Origin: Bradyrhizobium tropiciagri
GTDB lineage: Bacteria > Pseudomonadota > Alphaproteobacteria > Rhizobiales > Xanthobacteraceae
Direction of reading: 5' to 3'
DNA length: 64,000 nt
NCBI RefSeq assembly: GCF_018130545.1
Contig: NZ_JAFCKF010000005.1
Location: 682,001-746,000 of the forward strand
Position 1 is the stretch's first letter; every line of letters starts with the position of its first letter. The notes under the pieces were generated by a model. That model did no database searches and had not been told where the DNA came from. It worked only from the letters and a program-made list of their open reading frames with translations. The translations under genes were made by a program, and so were the position numbers. Shown piece after piece: positions 42,650-50,951 of the stretch.

Positions 42650-43216
42650 CTACAGCGGCTCCAGCCGGTATTTCGCCAGCAGGGCTTGCGCGGCATCGAC
42701 ATCGATCCTTGGCGGCCGCTGGAACACCGACATGTTGTTGGCGCGGGCGATCTCGCGCGCGACCGTCCGTACCGAATGATAGTGGGGGCGGTTCTCGAAG
42801 TCGTGGATTGCGATGAAGGCGCCCGGTGCGGCGTGCAGCAGGCACTGCACGAAGCAGGCCACGCGGAACCGGCCGTCGACGAAGTACAGATCGGCCGTCT
42901 TGCTTTCCGGCCGCTCCCAGATGAGTTCATGATAGTCCGGCCAGGAGCTCTCCCGCTCCTTCTCGATCGGATAGCCCCACTCGCGCAACTTGCCGATATC
43001 GACGTGCAGCAGCTGCGGCCTGGTGCTGGCATTGCCCGTGGCATCGGCGACGTTGGCGAGCCATTCCGCGGAGGAATCGATCGAGATGACCCATTCCTTC
43101 CTGGTTTGGCAGGCGAGCCAGGTGCTTCCGCCCGAGCCGAACTCAAGATAGCGCGTCGAGAGGTCCACGAAGCTCTTGAACAGTGTCAGTTCCTGAGCGT
43201 CCATTGCGATTTTCAT
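42650..43216 (-). CDS. small SAM-dependent methyltransferase-like protein
   Basis: The ATG at 43216 gives 188 residues that start MKIAMDAQELTLFKS. 'YLEFGSGGSTWLA' (about 23-35) fits SAM-binding motif I, and 'WVISIDSSAEWL' and 'DLYFVDGRFRVACFV' match the following strands of class I enzymes such as macrocin-type O-methyltransferases. The protein is short for that family and may be a minimal Rossmann enzyme. The 170-base upstream gap to the rfbB stop shows no other gene. Its position next to the rhamnose genes suggests methylation of a deoxysugar, which is only inferred. Confidence 0.75.
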   Translation of the reverse strand: MKIAMDAQELTLFKSFVDLSTRYLEFGSGGSTWLACQTRKEWVISIDSSAEWLANVADATGNASTRPQLLHVDIGKLREWGYPIEKERESSWPDYHELIWERPESKTADLYFVDGRFRVACFVQCLLHAAPGAFIAIHDFENRPHYHSVRTVAREIARANNMSVFQRPPRIDVDAAQALLAKYRLEPL

Positions 43217-43386
43217 GGCGGGACCCCGTGGTTTCTCGATTTGCTGTCTGGTGGTGGGTGGCTGCCAATCCACCGTCGGAAGCCGGTCGCGGCTGGTCAA
43301 GTCGCGATGAGATCCGGTTGAATCGTCATCGCCCTTCTCGGCTTCCCGTTGGCTATCCACGCCGGTGATTTGGCGAGATCGGCGGG

Positions 43387-44454
43387 CTACTGGTTCAGCC
43401 CGACGCGCTCCACTTTGTAGCCGCGCTCCAGGATCGCGCGCCACCAGGGTTGTTCGTCGACGTACCAGCGCACGGTCTTGGCGATGCCGGTCTCGAAATT
43501 CTCCTCGGCACGCCAGCCGAGCTCGGTTTCGAGCTTGGTGGCGTCGATCGCGTAGCGGCGGTCGTGGCCGGGACGGTCGGCAACGAAGTTGATCAGCTGG
43601 CGCCGCGGGCCTGACGCCGAAGGCGCGACCTCGTCGAGCAGGTCGCAGATGCTTTCCACGACGTGCAGATTGGTGCGCTCGTTGCGGCCGCCGACATTGT
43701 ATGTCTCGCCGATCCTGCCGCGCTCCAGCACCAGGGTCAGCGCCTTGGCGTGGTCCTCGACGAACAGCCAATCGCGGATGTTCTGGCCGTCGCCATAGAC
43801 CGGCAGCGGCGCGCCGGCGAGCCCCTTGATGATCATGTGCGGGATCAGCTTTTCCGGGAAGTGATAGGGGCCGTAATTGTTCGAGCAGTTGGTTACCAGG
43901 GTCGGCAGCTCGTAGGTCTCGCGCCAGGCGCGCACCAGATGATCGGACGATGCCTTGCTGGCCGAATAGGGCGAGTTCGGCGCATAGGCCGTGGTCTCGG
44001 TGAACAGCCCCTCATCGCCGAGCGAGCCGAACACCTCGTCGGTCGAGATGTGGAGGAAGCGGAACTGGTCGCGCTTCTCGGGCGAGAGCGTGCGCCAGTG
44101 GCGCAGCGTCTCCTGCAGGATCGTGAAGGTGCCGACGATGTTGGTCTGGATGAATTCGCCGGGGCCGTCGATCGAGCGGTCGACATGGCTTTCCGCGGCG
44201 AGATTCATCACCGCATCGGGCTGATATTTCTCGAACAGCCGGCGCAGGCTCTGCGCCTCGCAGATGCAGGCGTTCTCGAAGCTGTAGTTCAGGCTCTCGG
44301 CTGAGCCGGGCAGCGAGTCGAGATTGGCCGCATAGGTCAGCTTGTCGATGTTGACGACCCGGGCGTGGGTGTCGCGCAGCAAATGGCGGACCACGGCGGA
44401 GCCGATAAAGCCGGCGCCGCCGGTGACGAAGATCGTCGATCCCTTAAACCGCAT
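43387..44454 (-). CDS. rfbB: dTDP-glucose 4,6-dehydratase
   Basis: This 355-residue short-chain dehydrogenase has the NAD motif [12 protein letters not shown], '[11 protein letters not shown]', the catalytic 'STDEVFG' and '[10 protein letters not shown]' (YxxxK) motifs and '[16 protein letters not shown]', all signatures of RfbB. It removes water from dTDP-glucose to form dTDP-4-keto-6-deoxyglucose, the second step of dTDP-L-rhamnose synthesis. The length is typical. It overlaps the end of the rfbA gene by 11 bases and is transcribed with it, divergent from rfbC and rfbD. Confidence 0.96.
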   Translation of the reverse strand: MRFKGSTIFVTGGAGFIGSAVVRHLLRDTHARVVNIDKLTYAANLDSLPGSAESLNYSFENACICEAQSLRRLFEKYQPDAVMNLAAESHVDRSIDGPGEFIQTNIVGTFTILQETLRHWRTLSPEKRDQFRFLHISTDEVFGSLGDEGLFTETTAYAPNSPYSASKASSDHLVRAWRETYELPTLVTNCSNNYGPYHFPEKLIPHMIIKGLAGAPLPVYGDGQNIRDWLFVEDHAKALTLVLERGRIGETYNVGGRNERTNLHVVESICDLLDEVAPSASGPRRQLINFVADRPGHDRRYAIDATKLETELGWRAEENFETGIAKTVRWYVDEQPWWRAILERGYKVERVGLNQ

Positions 44455-45355
44455 GTTTGAACACCTCGGCGGTGCGGGGTTGGCCCTGGAACGAGCGGTA
44501 GACCGACAGCAGATACTCGCCGTAGCTGCTCTTGGCGGTCTTCTGCGCCACCTTCGCGAAGGCTTCCAGCGAGATATAGCCCTGGCGCAGCGCGATCTCC
44601 TCGGGGCAGGCGATGCGCAGCCCCTGGCGCTGCTCCAGGATCTGGACGAAATGGCTGGCCTCGACCAGCGAGGAATGGGTGCCGGTGTCGAGCCAGGCGA
44701 AGCCGCGGCCGAGCACCTCGACATAGAGGTCGCCACGCTCGAGATAGGCCTTGTTGACGTCGGTGATCTCGATCTCGCCGCGCGGCGACGGCTTGATGCC
44801 GGCCGCGATGTCGACGACGTCATTGTCGTAGAAATAGAGGCCGGTGACGGCGACGTTGGATTTCGGCCGCTTCGGCTTCTCCTCGATCGACAGCGCCCGG
44901 TTGGTGCTGTCGAGCTCCACCACGCCATACTGCTCCGGCGCGTTGACGACGTAGCCGAACACGGTGGCGCCCTTCTTGCGGACCGAGGCGGCCGACAGCA
45001 TGCTGGGCAGGCCGTGGCCGTAGAAAATGTTATCACCTAACACAAGGGCGACGGAGTCATCGCCGATGAAGTCGCGGCCGACGATGAAGGCGTCGGCGAG
45101 ACCGCGTGGCGTCTCCTGCGTGGCATAGGAGAACCTGATGCCGATCTCGTGGCCGTCGCCGAGCAGGCGCTGGAACAGCGGCTTGTCTTGCGGCGTCGAA
45201 ATGATCAAAATGTCGCGAATTCCGCCCAGCATCAGCGTCGACAGCGGATAGTAGATCATCGGCTTGTCGAACACAGGCAGCAGCTGTTTCGAGACGACAG
45301 TGGTCACGGGGTAGAGGCGCGAGCCGGTTCCACCGGCGAGGATAATGCCCTTCAT
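44444..45355 (-). CDS. rfbA: glucose-1-phosphate thymidylyltransferase
   Basis: The 303-residue enzyme begins [20 protein letters not shown], the nucleotide-binding motif of this family. It continues with '[18 protein letters not shown]', '[10 protein letters not shown]' and '[16 protein letters not shown]'. It makes dTDP-glucose from glucose-1-phosphate and dTTP. Its length and end match RfbA. The ATG follows GAGGG closely on the minus strand. Its 3' end overlaps rfbB, forming one half of the split rhamnose pathway. Confidence 0.96.
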   Translation of the reverse strand: MKGIILAGGTGSRLYPVTTVVSKQLLPVFDKPMIYYPLSTLMLGGIRDILIISTPQDKPLFQRLLGDGHEIGIRFSYATQETPRGLADAFIVGRDFIGDDSVALVLGDNIFYGHGLPSMLSAASVRKKGATVFGYVVNAPEQYGVVELDSTNRALSIEEKPKRPKSNVAVTGLYFYDNDVVDIAAGIKPSPRGEIEITDVNKAYLERGDLYVEVLGRGFAWLDTGTHSSLVEASHFVQILEQRQGLRIACPEEIALRQGYISLEAFAKVAQKTAKSSYGEYLLSVYRSFQGQPRTAEVFKHAV

Positions 45356-45465
45356 GGTCCCTCACAGTTTGACTATCAAAACATAACAGATAGCGTGCGC
45401 CGCACAAGTTTGTTATGAGTATCAAATTAACATTTCAGGCCTGCTCAAACTGGAACCTTCGTTAC
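45356..45465. promoter_or_regulatory. divergent promoter region of the rhamnose genes
   Basis: This 110-base AT-rich gap separates rfbA (leftward) from rfbC (rightward). It contains a TTTGTTATG...TTAACATTT stretch (45409-45435) with the cluster's TAACAT element at 45428. Promoters for both gene pairs must lie here. I cannot assign -10 and -35 boxes with confidence. Confidence 0.5.
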
Positions 45466-46020
45466 ATGAACGTCATCAAGACCGAGCTCCCAGAAGTTCT
45501 GATCGTCGAACCGAAGCTGTTCGGCGATCAGCGCGGCTTCTTCCTCGAGACCTATCAGTCGCCCCGTTACGTCGAGCACGGCATCACGCGCCCCTTCGTG
45601 CAGGACAACATGTCCCGCTCGGCCTACGGCGTGCTGCGCGGGTTGCATCTGCAAAACCCGCTCACCCAGGGCAAACTCGTGACCGTGCTGCGCGGCAAGG
45701 TGCTCGACGTCGCGGTCGACGTGCGTGTCGGTAGCCCGAATTTCGGCAAGCATGTCGCGGTCGAGTTGAGCGAGGACAACCGCCGGCAATTATGGGTGCC
45801 GCGCGGCTTCGCGCACGGCTTCGTGGTGCTCTCGGAATCCGCCGACTTCTTCTACAAGTGCGACGATTTCTATAGCCCCAAGGACGAGCTCTCGATCCGG
45901 TGGAACGATCCGGCGATTGGGATCAAATGGGGCGTCGACAAGCCACAGCTGTCGGCCAAGGATGCGGACGCGCCGCTGCTCGCCGACGCCAGCAACCTTC
46001 CGACCTACGGACAAATCTGA
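45466..46020 (+). CDS. rfbC: dTDP-4-dehydrorhamnose 3,5-epimerase
   Basis: Starting at the ATG at 45466, the product has 184 residues, as expected for RfbC. 'FLETYQSPRY', 'FVQDNMSRSAYGVLRGLHLQNP' (quoted loosely, with the catalytic His), 'DVAVDVRVGSPNFG' and 'FAHGFVVLSESADFFYKC' mark the cupin fold. It epimerises C3 and C5 of dTDP-4-keto-6-deoxyglucose. Upstream in-frame codons would add a non-conserved extension, so I discard them. It is coupled to rfbD through TGATG. Confidence 0.96.
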   Translation: MNVIKTELPEVLIVEPKLFGDQRGFFLETYQSPRYVEHGITRPFVQDNMSRSAYGVLRGLHLQNPLTQGKLVTVLRGKVLDVAVDVRVGSPNFGKHVAVELSEDNRRQLWVPRGFAHGFVVLSESADFFYKCDDFYSPKDELSIRWNDPAIGIKWGVDKPQLSAKDADAPLLADASNLPTYGQI

Positions 46021-46931
46021 TGCGGATCTTGTTGACGGGAACACGCGGGCAGGTTGGCAGTGCTCTCAAGCCGCTGCTGGACGGTCACGGCACAGTGGTT
46101 GCGCCGCCGACCGCGGAGTTCGATCTGTCGAAACCGGAGTTGTTGACGAGCCAGCTCGAAAGCCTGAAGCCCGATCTCATCATCAATCCGGCGGCCTATA
46201 CGGCGGTCGATCGTGCCGAGGACGAGCGCGAGCTGGCGTTCCTGGTCAACGCGAAGGGGCCCGAGACGCTCGCCAAATGGGCGGCGGCAAACCATGTGCC
46301 GCTGGTGCATTTCTCGACCGACTATGTCTTCAACGGCTCAGGTGACAGGCCGTGGCGCGAGGATAGTCCGACCGAGCCATTGTCGGTCTACGGCGCCAGC
46401 AAGCTTGCCGGCGATGTCGCGGTGCAGGCAGCAGGCGGGGCGCATCTGATCGTGCGCACCTCGTGGGTCTATGCCGCAAAGGGCACCAACTTCCTGCGCA
46501 CGATCGCGCGGCTCGCCGGCGAGCGCAAGGAGCTGCGGATCGTGGCCGATCAGATCGGGGCGCCGACGTCGGCACAGGCGATCGCCAGTGCGGTGGCCGG
46601 CATCGTGCTGCCGAACCTCACCACGTTGCACGATCAGCTCGCGCGCAGGGGCGGTGTCGTCAATCTGGTGTGCGCCGGCGAAACCAGCTGGCACGGCTTT
46701 GCCAGCGCCATTGTCAGCGGGCTGAAGTCACGTGGTGTCACGCTGGCGGTCGAGAGCATCGCTCCGATCGCAACGGCGGACTTTCCGACCAAGGCAGTGC
46801 GTCCGGGCAATTCGCGGCTGGATCTGACGCGGCTGAAGGCGCAGTTCGGCGTAGCGATGCCGACCTGGCAGGAAGCGCTCGCGCACGAGCTTGACGCTTA
46901 TGTCCAGCTCAGTGCGCCCGCGCACGCCTAG
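46020..46931 (+). CDS. rfbD: dTDP-4-dehydrorhamnose reductase
   Basis: The ATG overlaps the rfbC stop (TGATG) and gives 303 residues. The N-terminus carries the NADPH motif 'LLTGTRGQVGSAL', followed by 'NPAAYTAVDRAEDE', 'FSTDYVFNG' and 'SVYGASKLAGD' with the catalytic YxxxK. 'VRTSWVYAAKGTNFLRTI' near residue 145 is also typical of RfbD. It reduces the 4-keto group to complete dTDP-L-rhamnose. The end is followed by a hairpin shared with the convergent ugd gene. Confidence 0.96.
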   Translation: MRILLTGTRGQVGSALKPLLDGHGTVVAPPTAEFDLSKPELLTSQLESLKPDLIINPAAYTAVDRAEDERELAFLVNAKGPETLAKWAAANHVPLVHFSTDYVFNGSGDRPWREDSPTEPLSVYGASKLAGDVAVQAAGGAHLIVRTSWVYAAKGTNFLRTIARLAGERKELRIVADQIGAPTSAQAIASAVAGIVLPNLTTLHDQLARRGGVVNLVCAGETSWHGFASAIVSGLKSRGVTLAVESIAPIATADFPTKAVRPGNSRLDLTRLKAQFGVAMPTWQEALAHELDAYVQLSAPAHA

Positions 46932-46988
46932 AACGACTTCGCGCGAAGGGGAGCCGGTTCGCGGCAAACGATGCGCGTCAAAAACAAA

Positions 46989-47020
46989 GCCCCAGGTTCT
47001 GATTTGATCAGAACCGGGGC
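46989..47020. terminator. terminator between rfbD and ugd
   Basis: GCCCC-A-GGTTCTGAT pairs with ATCAGAACC-GGGGC around a three-base loop, with one bulged A. On the minus strand it is followed by TTTGTTTTT, so it best fits the end of the ugd transcript. It can also act on the plus strand as a hairpin. Confidence 0.8.
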
Positions 47021-47067
47021 TTCGGGATTGAACTGAGCGGCGGCGATCGCCGGTCAGGTGCGGCCGC

Positions 47068-48375
47068 TCAGCGCGGCCGGCCGATGCTGTCATAGGTGAA
47101 GCCGTGCGCGGCCATCTCGTCCGGACGGTAGATGTTGCGCAGGTCGACCACGACCGGATGCTTCATCTCATCTTTGATGCGCTTGAGATCGAGGGCGCGG
47201 AACTGGCGCCATTCGGTCACGATGACCAGCGCATCCGCCTGGCGCGCGCACTCATAGGCATCCTTGCAGTACTCGATTTCGGGCAATTCCTTGCGCGCTT
47301 GCTCCATGCCGATCGGATCATAGGCTCGAACCGTGGCGCCGAAATCGATCAGGCCGTTGATCAGCGGGATCGAAGGGGCCTCGCGCATGTCGTCGGTATC
47401 GGGCTTGAAGGTCAGGCCGAGCACGCCGATCGTCTTGCCGCGCAGCTCGCCGCCCATCACGTTGGCGACCTTGCGTGCCATCGCGCGCTTGCGGTTGTCG
47501 TTCGCGGTCAGCGTCGCTTCGACGATTTTCAGTTGGACGTCGTGGTCGAGCGCTGTCTTGAACAGCGCGCGGGTGTCCTTCGGGAAGCACGAGCCGCCAT
47601 AGCCGGCGCCGGCATGCAGGAACTTGGTGCCGATCCGGTTGTCGAGCCCGATGCCGCGCGCGACCTCCTGCACGTTCGCCCCGACCCGCTCGGAGAGATC
47701 GGCGATCTCGTTGATGAAGGTGATCTTGGTGGCAAGGAAGGCATTTGCGGCGTATTTGATCAGTTCCGCGGTGCGCCGCGCGGTATAGAGGATCGGCGCC
47801 TGGTTCAGATAGAGCGGGCGATAGACTTCGCCCATCACCCGCTTGGCCCGATCATCCTCGGTGCCGACGACGATCCGGTCGGGATGACGAAAATCCTGGA
47901 TTGCCGCGCCTTCGCGCAGGAATTCGGGGTTCGAAGCAACGGCGAAATCGGCGTTGGGATTGGTCTCGCGGATCAGGCGTTCGACCTCGTCGCCGGTGCC
48001 GACCGGCACGGTCGACTTCGTCACCACCACGGTGAACTTCTTGAGCGCCGCGCCGATCTCCTTGGCGGCAGCATAGACATAGCTCAGGTCGGCATGGCCA
48101 TCGCCGCGGCGCGAGGGCGTTCCGACCGCGATGAACACGGCATCAGCGTCGGCGACGGCGCCGGTGAGCTCCGTCGTGAAGGTCAGCCGTCCGGCGGCCG
48201 CATTGGTTTCGACGAGCTTGTCGAGGTCAGTTTCGTAGATCGGGATCTTGCCGCGCTTCAGGGCTTCGATCTTGCCGGCGTCCTTGTCGACGCACACGAC
48301 CTGATGGCCGAAATCGGCAAAACACGCTCCGGACACGAGACCTACATATCCCGTTCCAACCATTGCAATCTTCAT
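47068..48375 (-). CDS. ugd: UDP-glucose 6-dehydrogenase
   Basis: This 435-residue enzyme has the N-terminal 'VGTGYVGLVSGACFADFG', 'STVPVGTGDEV', 'NPEFLREGAAI' and the catalytic Cys in 'YGGSCFPKDTRAL' near residue 260, plus 'GLTFKPDTDDMREAPS'. These are hallmarks of UDP-glucose dehydrogenase. It oxidises UDP-glucose to UDP-glucuronate with two NAD. Its sequence is distinct from the AlgD-like paralogue at 16052, so two nucleotide uronates may be available to the cluster. It has its own terminator and is transcribed toward rfbD. Confidence 0.95.
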   Translation of the reverse strand: MKIAMVGTGYVGLVSGACFADFGHQVVCVDKDAGKIEALKRGKIPIYETDLDKLVETNAAAGRLTFTTELTGAVADADAVFIAVGTPSRRGDGHADLSYVYAAAKEIGAALKKFTVVVTKSTVPVGTGDEVERLIRETNPNADFAVASNPEFLREGAAIQDFRHPDRIVVGTEDDRAKRVMGEVYRPLYLNQAPILYTARRTAELIKYAANAFLATKITFINEIADLSERVGANVQEVARGIGLDNRIGTKFLHAGAGYGGSCFPKDTRALFKTALDHDVQLKIVEATLTANDNRKRAMARKVANVMGGELRGKTIGVLGLTFKPDTDDMREAPSIPLINGLIDFGATVRAYDPIGMEQARKELPEIEYCKDAYECARQADALVIVTEWRQFRALDLKRIKDEMKHPVVVDLRNIYRPDEMAAHGFTYDSIGRPR

Positions 48376-48602
48376 GAATCCGCTCGTCGATCAGTGTGGA
48401 GAGGAGGAGTTAGCACTAGCACAATTGGCGCCGATAACGCCAAGTTTTATGACGCATAGTTTGTGTTGGAGCTCGGCGGCTTTTTGTGCAAACGGTGATC
48501 GCCTCAGTGCAGGTGAGTGCTCGCTAGTCACCTTGGGCGCGCCATGGACACATTCTCAACTTGAAATCGACCGATAATCGAGCCGCCGTTTGAGGGGTGG
48601 AC

Positions 48603-50951
48603 ATGAGCACGAAGACGATTGGCAAGCAGAGGCCCTCAGGAGCTGACGACGCGTCGTTGCAAACGCAGTTCACCAGATACGATCGCACGACGTTTTCCGG
48701 GTTTGTCTATGACCGCGCCGATCTCGGCCGACGCTACACTGTCGAACTGCTGGTCGACGGCGAGCCATACATGTCATCATTGTGTGACGAGTTTGTAACA
48801 GAGCTTGCCGACGCCGGAATCGGCGACGGTCGCTTCGGCTTTACGTTCAATGTGCAGGATCAGGTTGGCGCGAGCGCCGGAACGGTCGAGGCAAGATTGG
48901 CCAACATCGGCAGTCCCGTCGGCGCTCCGATTCGTTGCGACGTTGCCGCACCGGAAGCGCAGTGGCATCGGATCGCCGAAATCGATTGGGCCGGAGGTTT
49001 GCGCTTCGAGGGCTGGCTGTCTCGGGACATCGACGAAGATATCGAGATCCTGATCGCGCAGCGGCCGGTGATGACGGTGAAGCCGACCGGCTGGACCAAC
49101 GTTGCGCGGGGAAGCGAGTTCGGCGTCGGCCGCCGGATCGATTTTCATCTGCCCGAGCATTTTGCGGATGGTCGTATGCGCGGCCTGTCGGCGCGGACGG
49201 TTTCGGGACGCAGCTTGATCTCGGAGCCGATCCCATTCGTGGCATTCGAGCGCGGATTGGAGCAGACGCTTGCAGAGCTCGGGCGCTGGGAGAGCGAGCG
49301 GCTGCGCGGAGAACTGTTCGACCGTGTGCTGCCGGCCTCGATGCCGTTTCATGCCTATCCCGGCTGGAAAGAGCGCTTTGCGCCGACGACGCAATCAGAA
49401 CAATCCGACGTTCCATCCGAGGCCGCGGTCGTCCTGATCGGCGAGAACAGGGTCGACGAAAGCATCGAGAGCCTTGAGGCCCAGGGGCACGCGGCCTGGT
49501 CGGCGGTGTGCCTGCCCACGCAGGCGTTCAGTCAGTTCGATCCGAAAGCCGCGCGCGACTTCGTCGACGGCGATGCCGCCAACGGCGAGTTCTTTGTCTT
49601 CTGCCTGAGCGGGACGATCCTCGCAGAGGATGCCTTGCAGCGCTTCGCCGCTCTGTTCGCGTCCGAGCCCGACTGCGATCTTGCCTATGGCGACGTCGAG
49701 ATCCCTGCGGGCGCAGGTGCGGTGTGGCCGTTGGCGTTTTCGGCGTTCGATCTCGAGCGCGCGCTCGAGCAGGGCTATGGCGCGTATTGTTTTGCGGTTC
49801 GCCGCCAACATGCCATCGAAGCGCTGCGATCGGCGACGTCGCTCTACGACATCTTTCTGTCCTGCGCGGAGCCTGGCCGAACCTATCACCTTCCGGGATC
49901 GATCGCGGCACTGCCGCAGATCGATGCGTCGGCCGCAACCGGCGAACTGGCCGCCGCAAGCAAGGCATATTTGGCCAGAGCCGGCATCGAGGCGAGCGTC
50001 GAGCCGCGCAAGGCGGGGCTGCTTCCTGCTGTTCAGGTCAAGCGCGCCGTCGATTGGAACGAGCGCACCACCATCATCATCCCGACCAGAAATCGCGCCG
50101 AGCTGCTCAAGCGATGCATCGAGACCGTGACGCCGGCCGCGAATGAGACGAATGCTCGAATTCTTGTCGTCGATAACAGTTCGACGGAGCCTGAAACGCT
50201 CGACTATCTGGAGAGCCTGTCCGAGGAGGACATCGACGTCATCTCGGTCGAGGGACCGTTCAACTTCGCAGCGATCTGCAATGCCGCGGTCGATTGCGTC
50301 GACGCCGACAACATCTGCTTCCTCAACAACGACATTGAGGCGCTCGACGACGGCTGGCTGGCGGAGCTGCTGTGGCGGCTCGCCGCTCCCGACGTCGGAG
50401 CCGTCGGTGCAAAGCTGCTGTGGCCGAGCAGCGTCGTGCAGCATGGCGGGGTGGTGCTGGGGGCCAATTTCTCGGCTGCGCATGCCTTCAACGACCGGAT
50501 GGATGGTGATCCCGGCTACGGCGATCTGCTCCAGGTGGCGCACGAATGCTCGGCGGTGACGGCCGCGTGTGTCCTGATGCGCAAACGCGATTTCGTCGCC
50601 GTTGGCGGCATGGACGCGACCCGCTTTCCGATCAGCTTCAACGATATCGATCTGTGCCTGAAGCTGCGCCAGCTCGGCAAGCGGATCGTGTTCGCGGCGG
50701 ACGCGAAGCTCGTTCATCTGGAATCGGCGAGCCGGGGCCGCGATTCCGCGCCGGATCGCAAGGCGCGCTTCAAGCGCGAGCTGTCGATGCTGCGCGCGAA
50801 ATGGGGCGAGGTGCTGCTCGACGATCCCTATTACAGCCCGCTGCTGGGGCTCGACTCGACGCCGTTCTCTTCGCTGGCATGGCCACCGCGATCATGGAAG
50901 CCGCGCGCCAACCTGCCGCCGGTGCCGGCCGCTCCTCCGGTCGGGATGTAG
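48603..50951 (+). CDS. large multi-domain GT2 glycosyltransferase
   Basis: The ATG at 48603 follows GAGGGG by five to six bases and gives 782 residues. The first 210 residues hold two beta-rich modules (FSGFVYD...FGFTFNV and FEGWLSR...IDFHLP). The middle (about 265-460) looks like a degenerate GT-A domain. A complete GT2 domain occupies about 485-720 (TTIIIPTRNRAELLKRCIETV, ILVVDNSSTEP, FLNNDIEAL, FNDIDLCLKLRQLG). The last 40 residues are Pro-rich. The 3' end overlaps the convergent gene by 60 bases. It probably extends a rhamnan or another surface glycan. The donor is unknown. Confidence 0.9.
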   Translation: MSTKTIGKQRPSGADDASLQTQFTRYDRTTFSGFVYDRADLGRRYTVELLVDGEPYMSSLCDEFVTELADAGIGDGRFGFTFNVQDQVGASAGTVEARLANIGSPVGAPIRCDVAAPEAQWHRIAEIDWAGGLRFEGWLSRDIDEDIEILIAQRPVMTVKPTGWTNVARGSEFGVGRRIDFHLPEHFADGRMRGLSARTVSGRSLISEPIPFVAFERGLEQTLAELGRWESERLRGELFDRVLPASMPFHAYPGWKERFAPTTQSEQSDVPSEAAVVLIGENRVDESIESLEAQGHAAWSAVCLPTQAFSQFDPKAARDFVDGDAANGEFFVFCLSGTILAEDALQRFAALFASEPDCDLAYGDVEIPAGAGAVWPLAFSAFDLERALEQGYGAYCFAVRRQHAIEALRSATSLYDIFLSCAEPGRTYHLPGSIAALPQIDASAATGELAAASKAYLARAGIEASVEPRKAGLLPAVQVKRAVDWNERTTIIIPTRNRAELLKRCIETVTPAANETNARILVVDNSSTEPETLDYLESLSEEDIDVISVEGPFNFAAICNAAVDCVDADNICFLNNDIEALDDGWLAELLWRLAAPDVGAVGAKLLWPSSVVQHGGVVLGANFSAAHAFNDRMDGDPGYGDLLQVAHECSAVTAACVLMRKRDFVAVGGMDATRFPISFNDIDLCLKLRQLGKRIVFAADAKLVHLESASRGRDSAPDRKARFKRELSMLRAKWGEVLLDDPYYSPLLGLDSTPFSSLAWPPRSWKPRANLPPVPAAPPVGM

